In this document: in pieces, positions 40,196 through 48,951 of the stretch | How positions within the stretch are numbered: the first letter of the stretch is position 1 | Layout: the number at the start of each line of letters is the position of its first letter | Assembly (NCBI RefSeq): GCF_018499875.1 | Contig: NZ_JAHBAY010000009.1 | Location: 186,001 to 250,000, forward strand | Direction: 5' to 3' | Source of the DNA: Kineosporia corallincola | GTDB taxonomy: Bacteria; Actinomycetota; Actinomycetes; Actinomycetales; Kineosporiaceae | Length of the DNA stretch: 64,000 nucleotides | Position numbers and translations under genes: made by a program | The notes under the pieces: model-generated | What the model saw: the letters and a program-made list of their open reading frames with translations, nothing else | What the model was told of the DNA's origin: nothing | Databases searched by the model: none

Positions 40196-41563
40196 CTAGT
40201 GCCGGAAGGTGAAGCTGTCCAGGTCGACGAAGTCGTTCGGCTGGCCGGAGGCGAAGGTCAGGTACACGTCGTGGGTGCCGGTGACCCCGGACAGCGACCC
40301 GGGCACGTCCAGATAGCTCTGCCAGCCTCCGGTACCGGCCACCGAGATGGTGGAAACCGGTGCGGCGGTGGCACTGTCGAGACGCACCTCGATCAGGCCG
40401 CTGATCCCCGTCGCGGCCCCCGAGGCCACCCGGGCCACGAAGGTGTGCGCCGCCGAGGTGCCGAACTGCACGCCGTTGTACCGGGCCTGGTCGCCGTTCG
40501 CGATGGCGCCCAGCTTCTGCCCGCCGCCGTCGACGTCGAACACCTGGGTGCCGGACTGGCTGTCGAAGCTCTCGGCCTGGATGGTGCCGTAGGCGTCACG
40601 GGTTCCGGACGCCGGGGGCGGGGTGGTGCCGCCGGCCTTCTGTGACACGGTCACGTAGTCCACGACCATCGGCACCCCGGACGCGGTGGAGGCCGTCGGG
40701 CTGCCCGGCCAGCTGCCGCCGACCGCCACGTCGAGGATCAGGAAGAACCCGTGGTGGGTGGCGTTGTTCCAGGTGGTGGCGTCCATCTGGCTCGCCGACA
40801 CGCTGTGGAACTGCTGCCCGTCGATGTACCAGCGCAGCTGCTCGGGCGAGGTGCTGCGGTCGAGTTCCACCGCGTAGGTGTGGAATCCGCCCTGGAGGGT
40901 GGGGCTGAACCCGGACTTGTTGCCACTGAGCCCGTTGTACTCGTTGCACGGCCCGCCGGGCGCGACCCCGCAGTGCAGCGTGCCGTAGCCGGTGTTCTGG
41001 CCGTTGACGTTCTCCATCACGTCGATCTCGCCGACGCCCGGCCAGTTGGTGTAGTTGCCGCGGAAGGCCGCGCCCAGCGACCAGAACGCCGGCCAGATGC
41101 CCTGCGCGGCGGCTCCGGTGACGTTCGGCAGCTGGATGCGGCTCTCGAAGCGCACCACGCCGCCCGCGGGTGCGGCGAAGTCGGTGCGCTGGGTCTCGAT
41201 CCGGGCGGACGTCCAGGTGCCGGCCGCGGTGCGCAGCGGGGTGATGCGCAGGTTGCCGCTGCCGTCGAGGCTGACGTTCTGCGGGGAGTTCGTCATCTCC
41301 TCGATCTCGCCGGTGCCCCAGTTGGCCGCCCCGCCTGGGTAGCCGTGCCCCAGGTCGAACAGCCAGTTGGACGACGCCGGAAGGGTGTTCGCGGTGCCGT
41401 TGAAGTCGTCGGACCAGACCGTGGTGAAGCCGGCCGGGGGAGCGGGGACGGCGGCACCGGCGGCCCGGGCGGGCAGGGTGCCCGCGCCCAGAGAGGTGGC
41501 GACGACGGCCGAGGCGACGACGGCGAGAGCCGTGAAGGCGCCCGGAAAGCGTGACTTGCCCAT
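40196..41563 (-). CDS. Secreted GH16 endo-beta-1,3-glucanase with CBM6-like domain
   Basis: A 455-residue exported enzyme. A Sec signal (FTALAVVASAVVATSLGAGT) is followed by a GH16 jelly-roll with catalytic GEIDVMEN (Glu179, Asp181, Glu184) and RIETQRTDF and WPAFWSLG strands. After a short TTPPPASGT linker comes a CBM6-type module (YGTIQAESFDSQSGTQVFD ... YLTFASGQPNDFVDLDSFTF). It should cut beta-1,3-glucan such as fungal wall laminarin. It lies downstream of the chitinase gene on the same strand, with a hairpin between, suggesting a fungal-wall-degrading pair. Confidence 0.9.
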   Translation of the reverse strand: MGKSRFPGAFTALAVVASAVVATSLGAGTLPARAAGAAVPAPPAGFTTVWSDDFNGTANTLPASSNWLFDLGHGYPGGAANWGTGEIEEMTNSPQNVSLDGSGNLRITPLRTAAGTWTSARIETQRTDFAAPAGGVVRFESRIQLPNVTGAAAQGIWPAFWSLGAAFRGNYTNWPGVGEIDVMENVNGQNTGYGTLHCGVAPGGPCNEYNGLSGNKSGFSPTLQGGFHTYAVELDRSTSPEQLRWYIDGQQFHSVSASQMDATTWNNATHHGFFLILDVAVGGSWPGSPTASTASGVPMVVDYVTVSQKAGGTTPPPASGTRDAYGTIQAESFDSQSGTQVFDVDGGGQKLGAIANGDQARYNGVQFGTSAAHTFVARVASGAATGISGLIEVRLDSATAAPVSTISVAGTGGWQSYLDVPGSLSGVTGTHDVYLTFASGQPNDFVDLDSFTFRH

Positions 41564-41606
41564 GACGGTGATCCTCTTCGTCGAAGTTCACGTGACGGTG
41601 CGAGGA

Positions 41607-41643
41607 CGCCCGGTTCCGTGACCCACCCCCACGGAACCGGGCG
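41607..41643 (-). terminator. Hairpin after the chitinase gene
   Basis: Perfect 13-bp arms CGCCCGGTTCCGT and its complement around 11 nt lie 14 bp downstream of the GH18 stop on the minus strand, between it and the GH16 start. Confidence 0.75.
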
Positions 41644-41657
41644 CCGGACAGGGTGAC

Positions 41658-43127
<1,470 letters not shown>

Positions 43128-43412
43128 GGCGTTCCCCTTCAGGGCGGGAGTCATGATTAGTGAGGAGCCTTAAGTAATTGCTTCGATAAAGATATCAATG
43201 GAATCGGGTCAAAGGGAAGCGGTCGTGTATCCGCGCCCGCCAGGCGGTCTTCCGGCGCTGAACGGTTCTCGCGCGCGCTTTCTAAGTCATGGTTGTTAAC
43301 CCGGTTTTTCGGCCGCGAGTCAATTCCGCGGCCCGCCGTCCGAAAAGGATCATGCCGTTGCCGTGGCCGCCCGGCATTCCGGGTGAGAGGCTCGGGGAAG
43401 AGAGGGGGCGCC
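43128..43412. promoter_or_regulatory. A/T-rich upstream region of the chitinase gene
   Basis: The stretch 43160-43215 (including TTAAGTAATTGCTTCGATAAAG) is far richer in A/T than the neighbourhood. On the minus strand TTGATA around 43195 could be a -35 box. No exact operator is identified. The right part leads into the DUF4334 gene. Confidence 0.35.
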
Positions 43413-43976
43413 ATGACGGACGAGGCGAGCAGCACCCTGGAGCGCTGGCTCCGCGACGGCACCACCGCCCGGGAGGGGCTGGCGCTGTTCGACGCCCTGC
43501 CCCCGGTGTCGCTCGCGCAGATGATCGGCGACTGGCGTGGTTGCGAACTGCGCACCGGCCATCCGCTCGACGGCATCCTGGAGGCGGCGGGCTGGCAGGG
43601 CAAGCACTTTCACGATCCGGAGACCGTGGACCCGCTGGTGTTCGCGCACCGGGCCGGGCAGTTCCGGGTCAATCCCGCACTGCTGCCGCTGGGACTGGCG
43701 GCCCGGCATCCCGGGCTGATGAGAAACCCGCTGCTGCGCCGTCTCTCGTTCGCCGCGCTGCCGCTGATGCGCACCGGCCGGCCGCGGGCGCGGCTGCGGA
43801 TGATCGAGTACCGCGGGGTGCTGAGCGGCGCCATGCAGTACGACGCGCTGCCGGTGAACGACCACTTCCGCCGGGTCGGTCCCGACACCCTGCTCGGCGT
43901 GATGGACCTGCGCGGCGTCGACCCGCCCTACCTCTTCGCCCTTCACCGCCGGGTCGCGGGCGGCCGAAACGATTGA
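43413..43976 (+). CDS. GXWXG/DUF4334-domain protein
   Basis: A 187-residue protein with the N-terminal GXWXG-type motif (MIGDWRGCELRTGHPLDGIL) and a C-terminal DUF4334 part (ARLRMIEYRGVLSGAMQYD ... LPVNDHFRRVGPDTLLGVMD). The family is lipid/ligand-binding-like and of unknown function. It lies 131 bp upstream of an acyl-CoA ligase gene in the same direction, with an operator between them, so a shared lipid theme is possible. Confidence 0.75.
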   Translation: MTDEASSTLERWLRDGTTAREGLALFDALPPVSLAQMIGDWRGCELRTGHPLDGILEAAGWQGKHFHDPETVDPLVFAHRAGQFRVNPALLPLGLAARHPGLMRNPLLRRLSFAALPLMRTGRPRARLRMIEYRGVLSGAMQYDALPVNDHFRRVGPDTLLGVMDLRGVDPPYLFALHRRVAGGRND

Positions 43977-44063
43977 GAGCCGCGCCGGGTTCCGCATGGC
44001 CCTCACGTCGTCCCCGCACCGAAAAGGGCACTGCTGCGCGCGAAGCACCGCCCTCGTCGCGGT

Positions 44064-44083
44064 AACCTACGTTTCCGTAGGTT
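44064..44083. promoter_or_regulatory. Perfect 8-4-8 operator upstream of the acyl-CoA ligase
   Basis: AACCTACG, four bases, then CGTAGGTT form a perfect inverted repeat ending 24 bp before the GTG of the acyl-CoA ligase. Size and position suit a TetR-family lipid regulator. No such regulator gene is in the window. Confidence 0.6.
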
Positions 44084-44107
44084 GTTGACGTCGCGAAGGA
44101 GTCCGCA

Positions 44108-45808
44108 GTGCCCGACGAAGCGATCTGGGCCGGCTCGTACGGTCCGGGCGTTCGGCTCCACCTGGAGTACGGCGAGGAGACCCTGGTCGACCAGCTCGAC
44201 CGCACCGTCGAACAGCACGGGGACCGGCCCGCGCTGGAGTTCCTCGGCCGCCGCACCAGCTACGCGGCCTTCGGCGAGCAGGTCGCCCGGGTCGCGGAGG
44301 GACTGCGCGGTCTGGGGGTGAAGGCCGGCGACCACGTGGCCCTGCTGCTGCCCACCTGCCCCCAGCACCTGGTGGCGCTGCACGCCGTGATCCGCCTGGG
44401 CGCCACCGCGGTCGAGCACAACCCGCTGTACACCACGGGTGAGCTCAGGGCCCCGTTCGCCGACCACGGCGCCGAGGTGGCCATCGTGTGGGACAAGGCG
44501 GTGAAGACCGTCGAGCCGATCCGGGCCGACCCGAACACGAAGCTGCGCACGCTGGTGGCCGTCGACATGACTCTCGACCTGCCCCTGGCCAAGCGACTGG
44601 CGCTGAGGCTGCCGATCGCCAGAGCCCGGCAGACCCGCGAGGAGATGACGGCGCCGGTGCCGGCCGGCCTGCCGCGGTTCGCCGGCATCGCCTCCGCCGC
44701 GCCGCTGGCCGCTGACCACCCGCGTCCCGGCCCCGACGACGTCGCGGTGCTGCTGTACACCTCCGGCACCAGTGGCACCCCCAAGGGTGTACCGCTACGG
44801 CACCGCAACATCGTGGCCAACTGCGCGCAGGGCGTCGACTGGATCCCCGAGCTGACACCGGGCCGGGAGATATTCCTGTCGTCGCTGCCTCTGTTCCACG
44901 CCTACGGCCTCACCATCGGTGTGCTGGCCGGCGTGCGGATCGGCGCCGAGCTGGTGCTGCTGCCCAAGCCCGACACCGCGCTGATGGTCGACGCGCTGGG
45001 GCGCCGCAGCCCCACCTTCGTGCCCGGGGTACCGCCGATCTACCGGCGCATCCTGGAGGAGGCCACCCGCCGCGGCGTGCCGATGACCAGCATGAAGTAC
45101 TCGCTGTCGGGCGCCATGTCGCTGCCCGCCGACCTGGTCGACACCTGGGAGAAGCGCACCGGCGGCCACCTGGTCGAGGGTTACGGGCTGACCGAGACCG
45201 GCCCGGTGGTGGTCGGCAACCCGATGAGCCCGGCCCGGCGTCCCGGCTCGATCGGGATCCCGTTCCCCGACACCCAGGTCCGCATCGTCGACCCGGACAA
45301 GCCCGGCGAGGAGGTGCCGCTCGGCGAGCGCGGTGAGCTCGTGGTCAGGGGGCCGCAGGTGTTCGGCGGCTACCGCGACCGGCCGGAGGAGAGCGCGGCC
45401 GTGCTCGACGACGAGGGCTGGTTCCGCACCGGTGACATCGTGACGATGGCCGAGGACGGCTTTCTCACGGTCGTCGACCGGATCAAGGAGGTCGTCATCG
45501 TCGGCGGCTTCAACGTGTACCCGTCCGAGGTGGAGGCGGTGCTGCGCGAGCACCCCTCGGTGCAGGACACGGCCGTGGTCGGGGTGCCGCACGAGCACAA
45601 CGGCGACGAGGTGGTGGCGGCCGTCGTGCCCGCCGAGGGGCAGCAGGTCGACCGGGAGGCGCTGGCCGCCTACCTGCGTGAGTCGCTGACCCGCTACAAG
45701 GTGCCGCGCCGGTTCGTCGTGGTCGAGAAGCTGCCGGTCAACCAGATGGGCAAGGTGCTGCGCCGCGAGGTGGTCGACCTGGTCCGCGAGATCGACCAGC
45801 AGCCGTAG
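44108..45808 (+). CDS. Long-chain acyl-CoA synthetase (AMP-binding)
   Basis: A 566-residue AMP-forming fatty-acid-CoA ligase with the phosphate loop LLYTSGTSGTPKGVPL (about 217), the VEGYGLTETGP motif (about 357), the hinge FRTGDIVTMAEDG and GFNVYPSEVEAVL, and the catalytic Lys near the end in NQMGKVLRRE. It activates fatty acids for beta-oxidation or lipid synthesis. GTG 44108 follows GAAGGAG. The palindrome upstream suggests acyl-CoA-responsive repression. It ends before a double hairpin region. Confidence 0.9.
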   Translation: MPDEAIWAGSYGPGVRLHLEYGEETLVDQLDRTVEQHGDRPALEFLGRRTSYAAFGEQVARVAEGLRGLGVKAGDHVALLLPTCPQHLVALHAVIRLGATAVEHNPLYTTGELRAPFADHGAEVAIVWDKAVKTVEPIRADPNTKLRTLVAVDMTLDLPLAKRLALRLPIARARQTREEMTAPVPAGLPRFAGIASAAPLAADHPRPGPDDVAVLLYTSGTSGTPKGVPLRHRNIVANCAQGVDWIPELTPGREIFLSSLPLFHAYGLTIGVLAGVRIGAELVLLPKPDTALMVDALGRRSPTFVPGVPPIYRRILEEATRRGVPMTSMKYSLSGAMSLPADLVDTWEKRTGGHLVEGYGLTETGPVVVGNPMSPARRPGSIGIPFPDTQVRIVDPDKPGEEVPLGERGELVVRGPQVFGGYRDRPEESAAVLDDEGWFRTGDIVTMAEDGFLTVVDRIKEVVIVGGFNVYPSEVEAVLREHPSVQDTAVVGVPHEHNGDEVVAAVVPAEGQQVDREALAAYLRESLTRYKVPRRFVVVEKLPVNQMGKVLRREVVDLVREIDQQP

Positions 45809-45827
45809 AGTCCAAAATGGTGGACGG

Positions 45828-45921
45828 CGCCGGGCTTTCGGGTCCGACGCCGTTCGTCGTCCGGGCGCCGGCGGGTGAAAATGAGGGACGACGCTGAGGC
45901 CGCGCGGGCCTTGCGTCGTCC
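45828..45921. terminator. Double GGACGRCG-type hairpin region
   Basis: The right element is clear: GGACGACGC (45886-45894) pairs with GCGTCGTCC (45913-45921), with inner AGGCC/GGCCT, followed by ATGATTTTC. To its left at 45828-45862 a related but imperfect copy (GGTGGACGGCGCCGGG ... CGTCGTCC) lies in tandem. They follow the acyl-CoA ligase by 20-80 bp. Confidence 0.65.
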
Positions 45922-46067
45922 ATGATTTTCTGTGTGATGAAGGGTGCCGCGGAACCTGCGGGAGGTTCTTCGGAACTGCTGCATTCGCAGGTGGGTTCGG
46001 GCGGGTCCGATCGAGCGGATCGAGGTTGGCCGGGGTCAGGCGGTTTCGGCGGTGATCGGGCGGATTC

Positions 46068-46433
46068 TCAGCGGAGACTGGGCGGCCCGAGGTCGGGAGG
46101 CAGGTCCAGGGGGCGGCGGGCCGACTCGCGCAGGGCGGCCGCGGCCATCGCCCGCTGGTACTGCCCGGCGGTGATCACCCCGGTGAGCACCTGGTGGGCC
46201 AGAACGCCCTCCAGCGTGGAGGGGCCCGGCGGAGCGGGGCGGTCCGCGGCGACGTAACGCCGCTGGTGCTGGTGCTGGTGCTGGTGCTGGTGCTGGTGCT
46301 GGTGCTGGTGCTGGTGCTGGTGCTGGTGCTGGTGCTGGCGACGGCGCTGACGTGTCAGCTGCACCACGTCCCAGACGGTCGCCGTGGCGCCGATCGCGAT
46401 CAGGATCGCGATGAAGGTCAGATCCGAGTCCAT
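46068..46433 (-). CDS. Small membrane protein with a Gln-His repeat and SHOCT-like C-terminus
   Basis: A 121-residue protein. Residues 6-26 form one membrane span (TFIAILIAIGATATVWDVVQ); after an Arg cluster comes an uninterrupted alternation of 13 Gln and 12 His, then a short acidic-free region and a C-terminal segment STLEGVLAHQVLTGVITAGQYQRAM resembling SHOCT domains. GGGAGTGACGTC precedes ATG 46433. The His-rich tract should face the cytoplasm or outside next to the membrane and could bind Zn, Ni or Cu. The repeat DNA is a pure hexamer array and may vary in length. Confidence 0.6.
   Translation of the reverse strand: MDSDLTFIAILIAIGATATVWDVVQLTRQRRRQHQHQHQHQHQHQHQHQHQHQHQHQRRYVAADRPAPPGPSTLEGVLAHQVLTGVITAGQYQRAMAAAALRESARRPLDLPPDLGPPSLR
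46263..46337. repeat. Pure CTGGTG hexamer array coding Gln-His
   Basis: Twelve and a half perfect CTGGTG units on the plus strand, read as CAG-CAC (Gln-His) on the coding minus strand. No base differs between units, which points to recent expansion. Confidence 0.95.
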
Positions 46434-46713
46434 GACGTCACTCCCATGGCTCCACCCTCCGCCTCGCCGTCCGGCCGGTCACAGGGCCGAAAGTCAGTCG
46501 TGTGGCCGGTCGGGTGGCCGGTCGGGTGGCCGGTCGGGTGGCCGGTCGGGTGGCCGGTCGGGTAACCGGTCGGGTGGCCGGTCAGGTGGGCGGTCAGGTG
46601 GGCGGTTGTCGGGTCGGTCCTCGGAAGGGCCGGGTCCGGGAAAACCGGTTGCCGTCGGCGTGCGGCGGTTGGTTGGCTGGCGGTCCGGGTTCCGCGTTCG
46701 ACGGGAGATCCTG
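46434..46713. other. Intergenic region dominated by a 12-bp repeat
   Basis: Upstream region shared by the Gln-His repeat gene and the VOC gene. Apart from the GGCCGGTCGGGT array (46504-46599) and the ACGGGAG ribosome-binding site before 46714 nothing is recognised. Frames through the array are low complexity and not supported as genes. Confidence 0.5.
46504..46599. repeat. 12-bp non-coding tandem repeat GGCCGGTCGGGT
   Basis: Five identical copies followed by three degenerate copies, eight in all. It lies about 115 bp before the VOC gene. Its period equals that of the coding repeat in the LAL gene, and the unit is similar in composition. Confidence 0.9.
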
Positions 46714-47469
46714 ATGAGCGTTCGGCTCGCCGCCCTGTGCATCGACGCCCACGATCCTGTTCAGCTGGCCGCGTTCTGGGCCGGGCTGCTGGGCTGGCGT
46801 CCCGCTGCCGACCCAGCTGCTGGTGCCGATCACGGTGCCCGGCGGGGCATCGTCACGCTGGTGCCGCGAGAGGCGTCCGCCGATCCGGGGTTCCGTCTGC
46901 GTTTCCTGCCGACCACGGCGCCACGCACCGGCCCGAACCAGATGCACTTCGACCTGACCAGCGAAACCCCCGATCACCAGCGGCGTACCGTGAACCGGGC
47001 GCTGGGTCTGGGGGCCCGGCACCTCGACGTGGGCCAGGGGCCCGACGCCACGCAGGTGGTGCTGGCCGACCCCGAGGGCAACGAGATGTGCGTGATCGAG
47101 GCCGGTAACAGGTTCCTGGCCGGCTGCGGGTTCATCGGCGCGCTCTCGGGCGACGGATCACCGGAGACGGGCCGCTTCTGGAGTCAAGCGCTGGGCTGGC
47201 CGCTGGTCTGGGACCAGGACGAGGAGACGGCGATCCGCTCACCGCACGGCGGGCCGAAGATCACCTGGGGCGGTCCGCCCTACCGCCCGCGGGCCGGCAA
47301 GGAACGCGTGCACCTGGACCTCGTCACGGCACCCGGCGACGACCTGCGCACCGAGGTGGAACGGCTGACCGGCCTCGGGGCCGCGCTCGCCGACATCGGC
47401 CAGGGCGACGTTCCGTGGGTGGTCATGGCCGATCCGGACGGGCACGAATTCTGTCTGCTGCCCGGCTGA
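46714..47469 (+). CDS. VOC (glyoxalase-like) two-domain protein
   Basis: A 251-residue protein of two vicinal-oxygen-chelate modules: CIDAHDPVQLAAFWAGLLGW ... NQMHFDLTSETPD ... DPEGNEMCVIE, and a second with FWSQALGWPLVWDQDEETA ... ERVHLDLVTAPGD ... DPDGHEFCLLPG. Such proteins bind metal for isomerisation or dioxygenation, or sequester drugs. Substrate unknown. It is convergent with the response regulator with 11 bp between stops. Confidence 0.85.
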   Translation: MSVRLAALCIDAHDPVQLAAFWAGLLGWRPAADPAAGADHGARRGIVTLVPREASADPGFRLRFLPTTAPRTGPNQMHFDLTSETPDHQRRTVNRALGLGARHLDVGQGPDATQVVLADPEGNEMCVIEAGNRFLAGCGFIGALSGDGSPETGRFWSQALGWPLVWDQDEETAIRSPHGGPKITWGGPPYRPRAGKERVHLDLVTAPGDDLRTEVERLTGLGAALADIGQGDVPWVVMADPDGHEFCLLPG

Positions 47470-47480
47470 ATTCTGGTCGC

Positions 47481-48182
47481 TCATGCGCCGTTCCAGCGGT
47501 AGAGGTGGCGAGGGCGGCCGGAGGATCCGTGGCTGCGGGTCTGCGCGGCCAGGCGGCGGGAAGCCAGTTCCTCCAGGTAGTGACGGGCCGTGACCCGGGA
47601 GATACCGAGCGCCGCGGCCACCTCGTTGGCGGACACCGGCGCCCGGGTCAGCCGCAGGTGGGCAGCCACCTGGTCGATCATTCGGGGAGACGAGAGGGGT
47701 TGCGGGCTGGCCACTTCCGGCCCGGTCTCGGGGCGCAGCAGGGCCAGGGCGGAGTCCACGTCGCGCTGGGTGACCGGCTCGGAGGCATCCGCCGTGCGCT
47801 GCCGGAAGCCCGCGTACCAGCGCAGATAGCCCCGGAACGTCCTCGGGTGCAACGGTTTGAGCAGGCAGTGCACGATGCCGAGCGAGACCGCGGCGCGCAG
47901 CTGCCCGAGATCGGTGGCCGAGGTGACTGCCATGACGTCGACGGAGCGGTCGCCGGCCCGCAGGGTGCGGCACAGGTCGAGGCCGCGCACGTCCGGCAGG
48001 TCGAGGTCGAGCAGGATCAGGTCGTGCGCGGCGTGATCCAGGTGGCCGAGCACCTCGGCGCCGGTGCGGGCGAGCCCGCTGACGGTGAACCCTGCGGTGC
48101 TGCCGACGTAGCCCACGTGGGTGTCCGCGAGGAGCGGGTCGGCCTCGGCGATCAGGGTGCGGATCGGGAGTTCGCCGGTCAT
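47481..48182 (-). CDS. Orphan CitB/DcuR-type response regulator
   Basis: A 233-residue regulator: receiver domain with AEADPLLADTHVGYV, phospho-acceptor Asp in LILLDLDLPDVRGL and Lys in LLKPLHPRTF; C-terminal helix-turn-helix VSANEVAAALGISRVTARHYLEEL and YRWNGA. This is the layout of regulators of C4-dicarboxylate/citrate use. No sensor kinase is adjacent. ATG 48182 has GGACGG 8 nt upstream; ATG 48200 is in frame. It is divergent from the globin/NOS operon, 769 bp away. Confidence 0.82.
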   Translation of the reverse strand: MTGELPIRTLIAEADPLLADTHVGYVGSTAGFTVSGLARTGAEVLGHLDHAAHDLILLDLDLPDVRGLDLCRTLRAGDRSVDVMAVTSATDLGQLRAAVSLGIVHCLLKPLHPRTFRGYLRWYAGFRQRTADASEPVTQRDVDSALALLRPETGPEVASPQPLSSPRMIDQVAAHLRLTRAPVSANEVAAALGISRVTARHYLEELASRRLAAQTRSHGSSGRPRHLYRWNGA

Positions 48183-48951
48183 GGTTGCGCCGTCCGGCAT
48201 TTCGTCACCGAGCGGAGCTGTCTGATCACTGACCGCATGTGGGGCGGGGATCGCAGGAGACGATTCCCGGATGCCGGCGGCGTCGTGATGCGCGACCGGC
48301 GCGGTCCATCGTCCTCCTTCGCGGTTTCTTGCCGTCGTGTCGGCGGATCCGGGCGATCGAGAAGCGTAGTGGCGCGGGCACCCTCGCGCCAGAGTCAATT
48401 CCTACGCCCTGATATCCGACCCGCGTCGATTCCGACAGGGTTCTCCGGGTGACATCTCTCACGTGGCCGGGGTGCTGCGGAAATCTTCCGCCGCGGCAGG
48501 GCTGAACTGTTCTCCCGAGGCACTTTTCGCCGTACTACCGGGCAGAGCTGCCGAGTTTTACGCCTTAAGGGTTTCTTTGAGGAAACATTGTTGACGAGAC
48601 CGTGAATCCGGCTGGCGTCGACAGTTGTTGGAGTGATGCCCGGACAGGCTTTGTGTCGGCTGTGCCCGGCGGAATTGGTGATCCCGAACAACCCTGTGGG
48701 TCAAGGAAAATGGGGTTGCCGCGGAGTTCCCGAACGAGGGTGTGCCGAGGCTCACGGGCATAGGTGCCGAAGACCGGGCGATCGGGGCGGTCGAATGCCA
48801 TGTTAAGTAAGTTTTGTCGGGTTTGCATGTTACCGATGTTTGTTTGTAGAACGGTCCTCGACTTGTTTGCAGAACGGCCTGCGACAGCAGAACGTCTCTT
48901 CGACGCATCCGTCCGGTGGCCCTGCCCCGTTGAATCTGTAGGGAGAACTGG
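48183..48951. other. Long upstream region of the globin/NOS operon
   Basis: About 770 bases without a supported gene, one of the longest gaps in the window and less G+C-rich than average, especially 48560-48880. It holds a direct repeat at 48841-48877, an additional GTTTGCA at 48821-48827, and ends with AGGGAGA (48940-48946) before ATG 48952. The size and A/T content suggest elaborate regulation or an unrecognised short RNA. Confidence 0.55.
48841..48877 (+). promoter_or_regulatory. Tandem direct repeat upstream of the globin/NOS operon
   Basis: TGTTTGTAGAACGG (48841-48854) and TGTTTGCAGAACGG (48864-48877) differ in one base and are spaced 23 bp start to start, about two helical turns. This is the pattern of an activator or dimer half-sites, 75 bp before the globin start. 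Confidence 0.6.
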
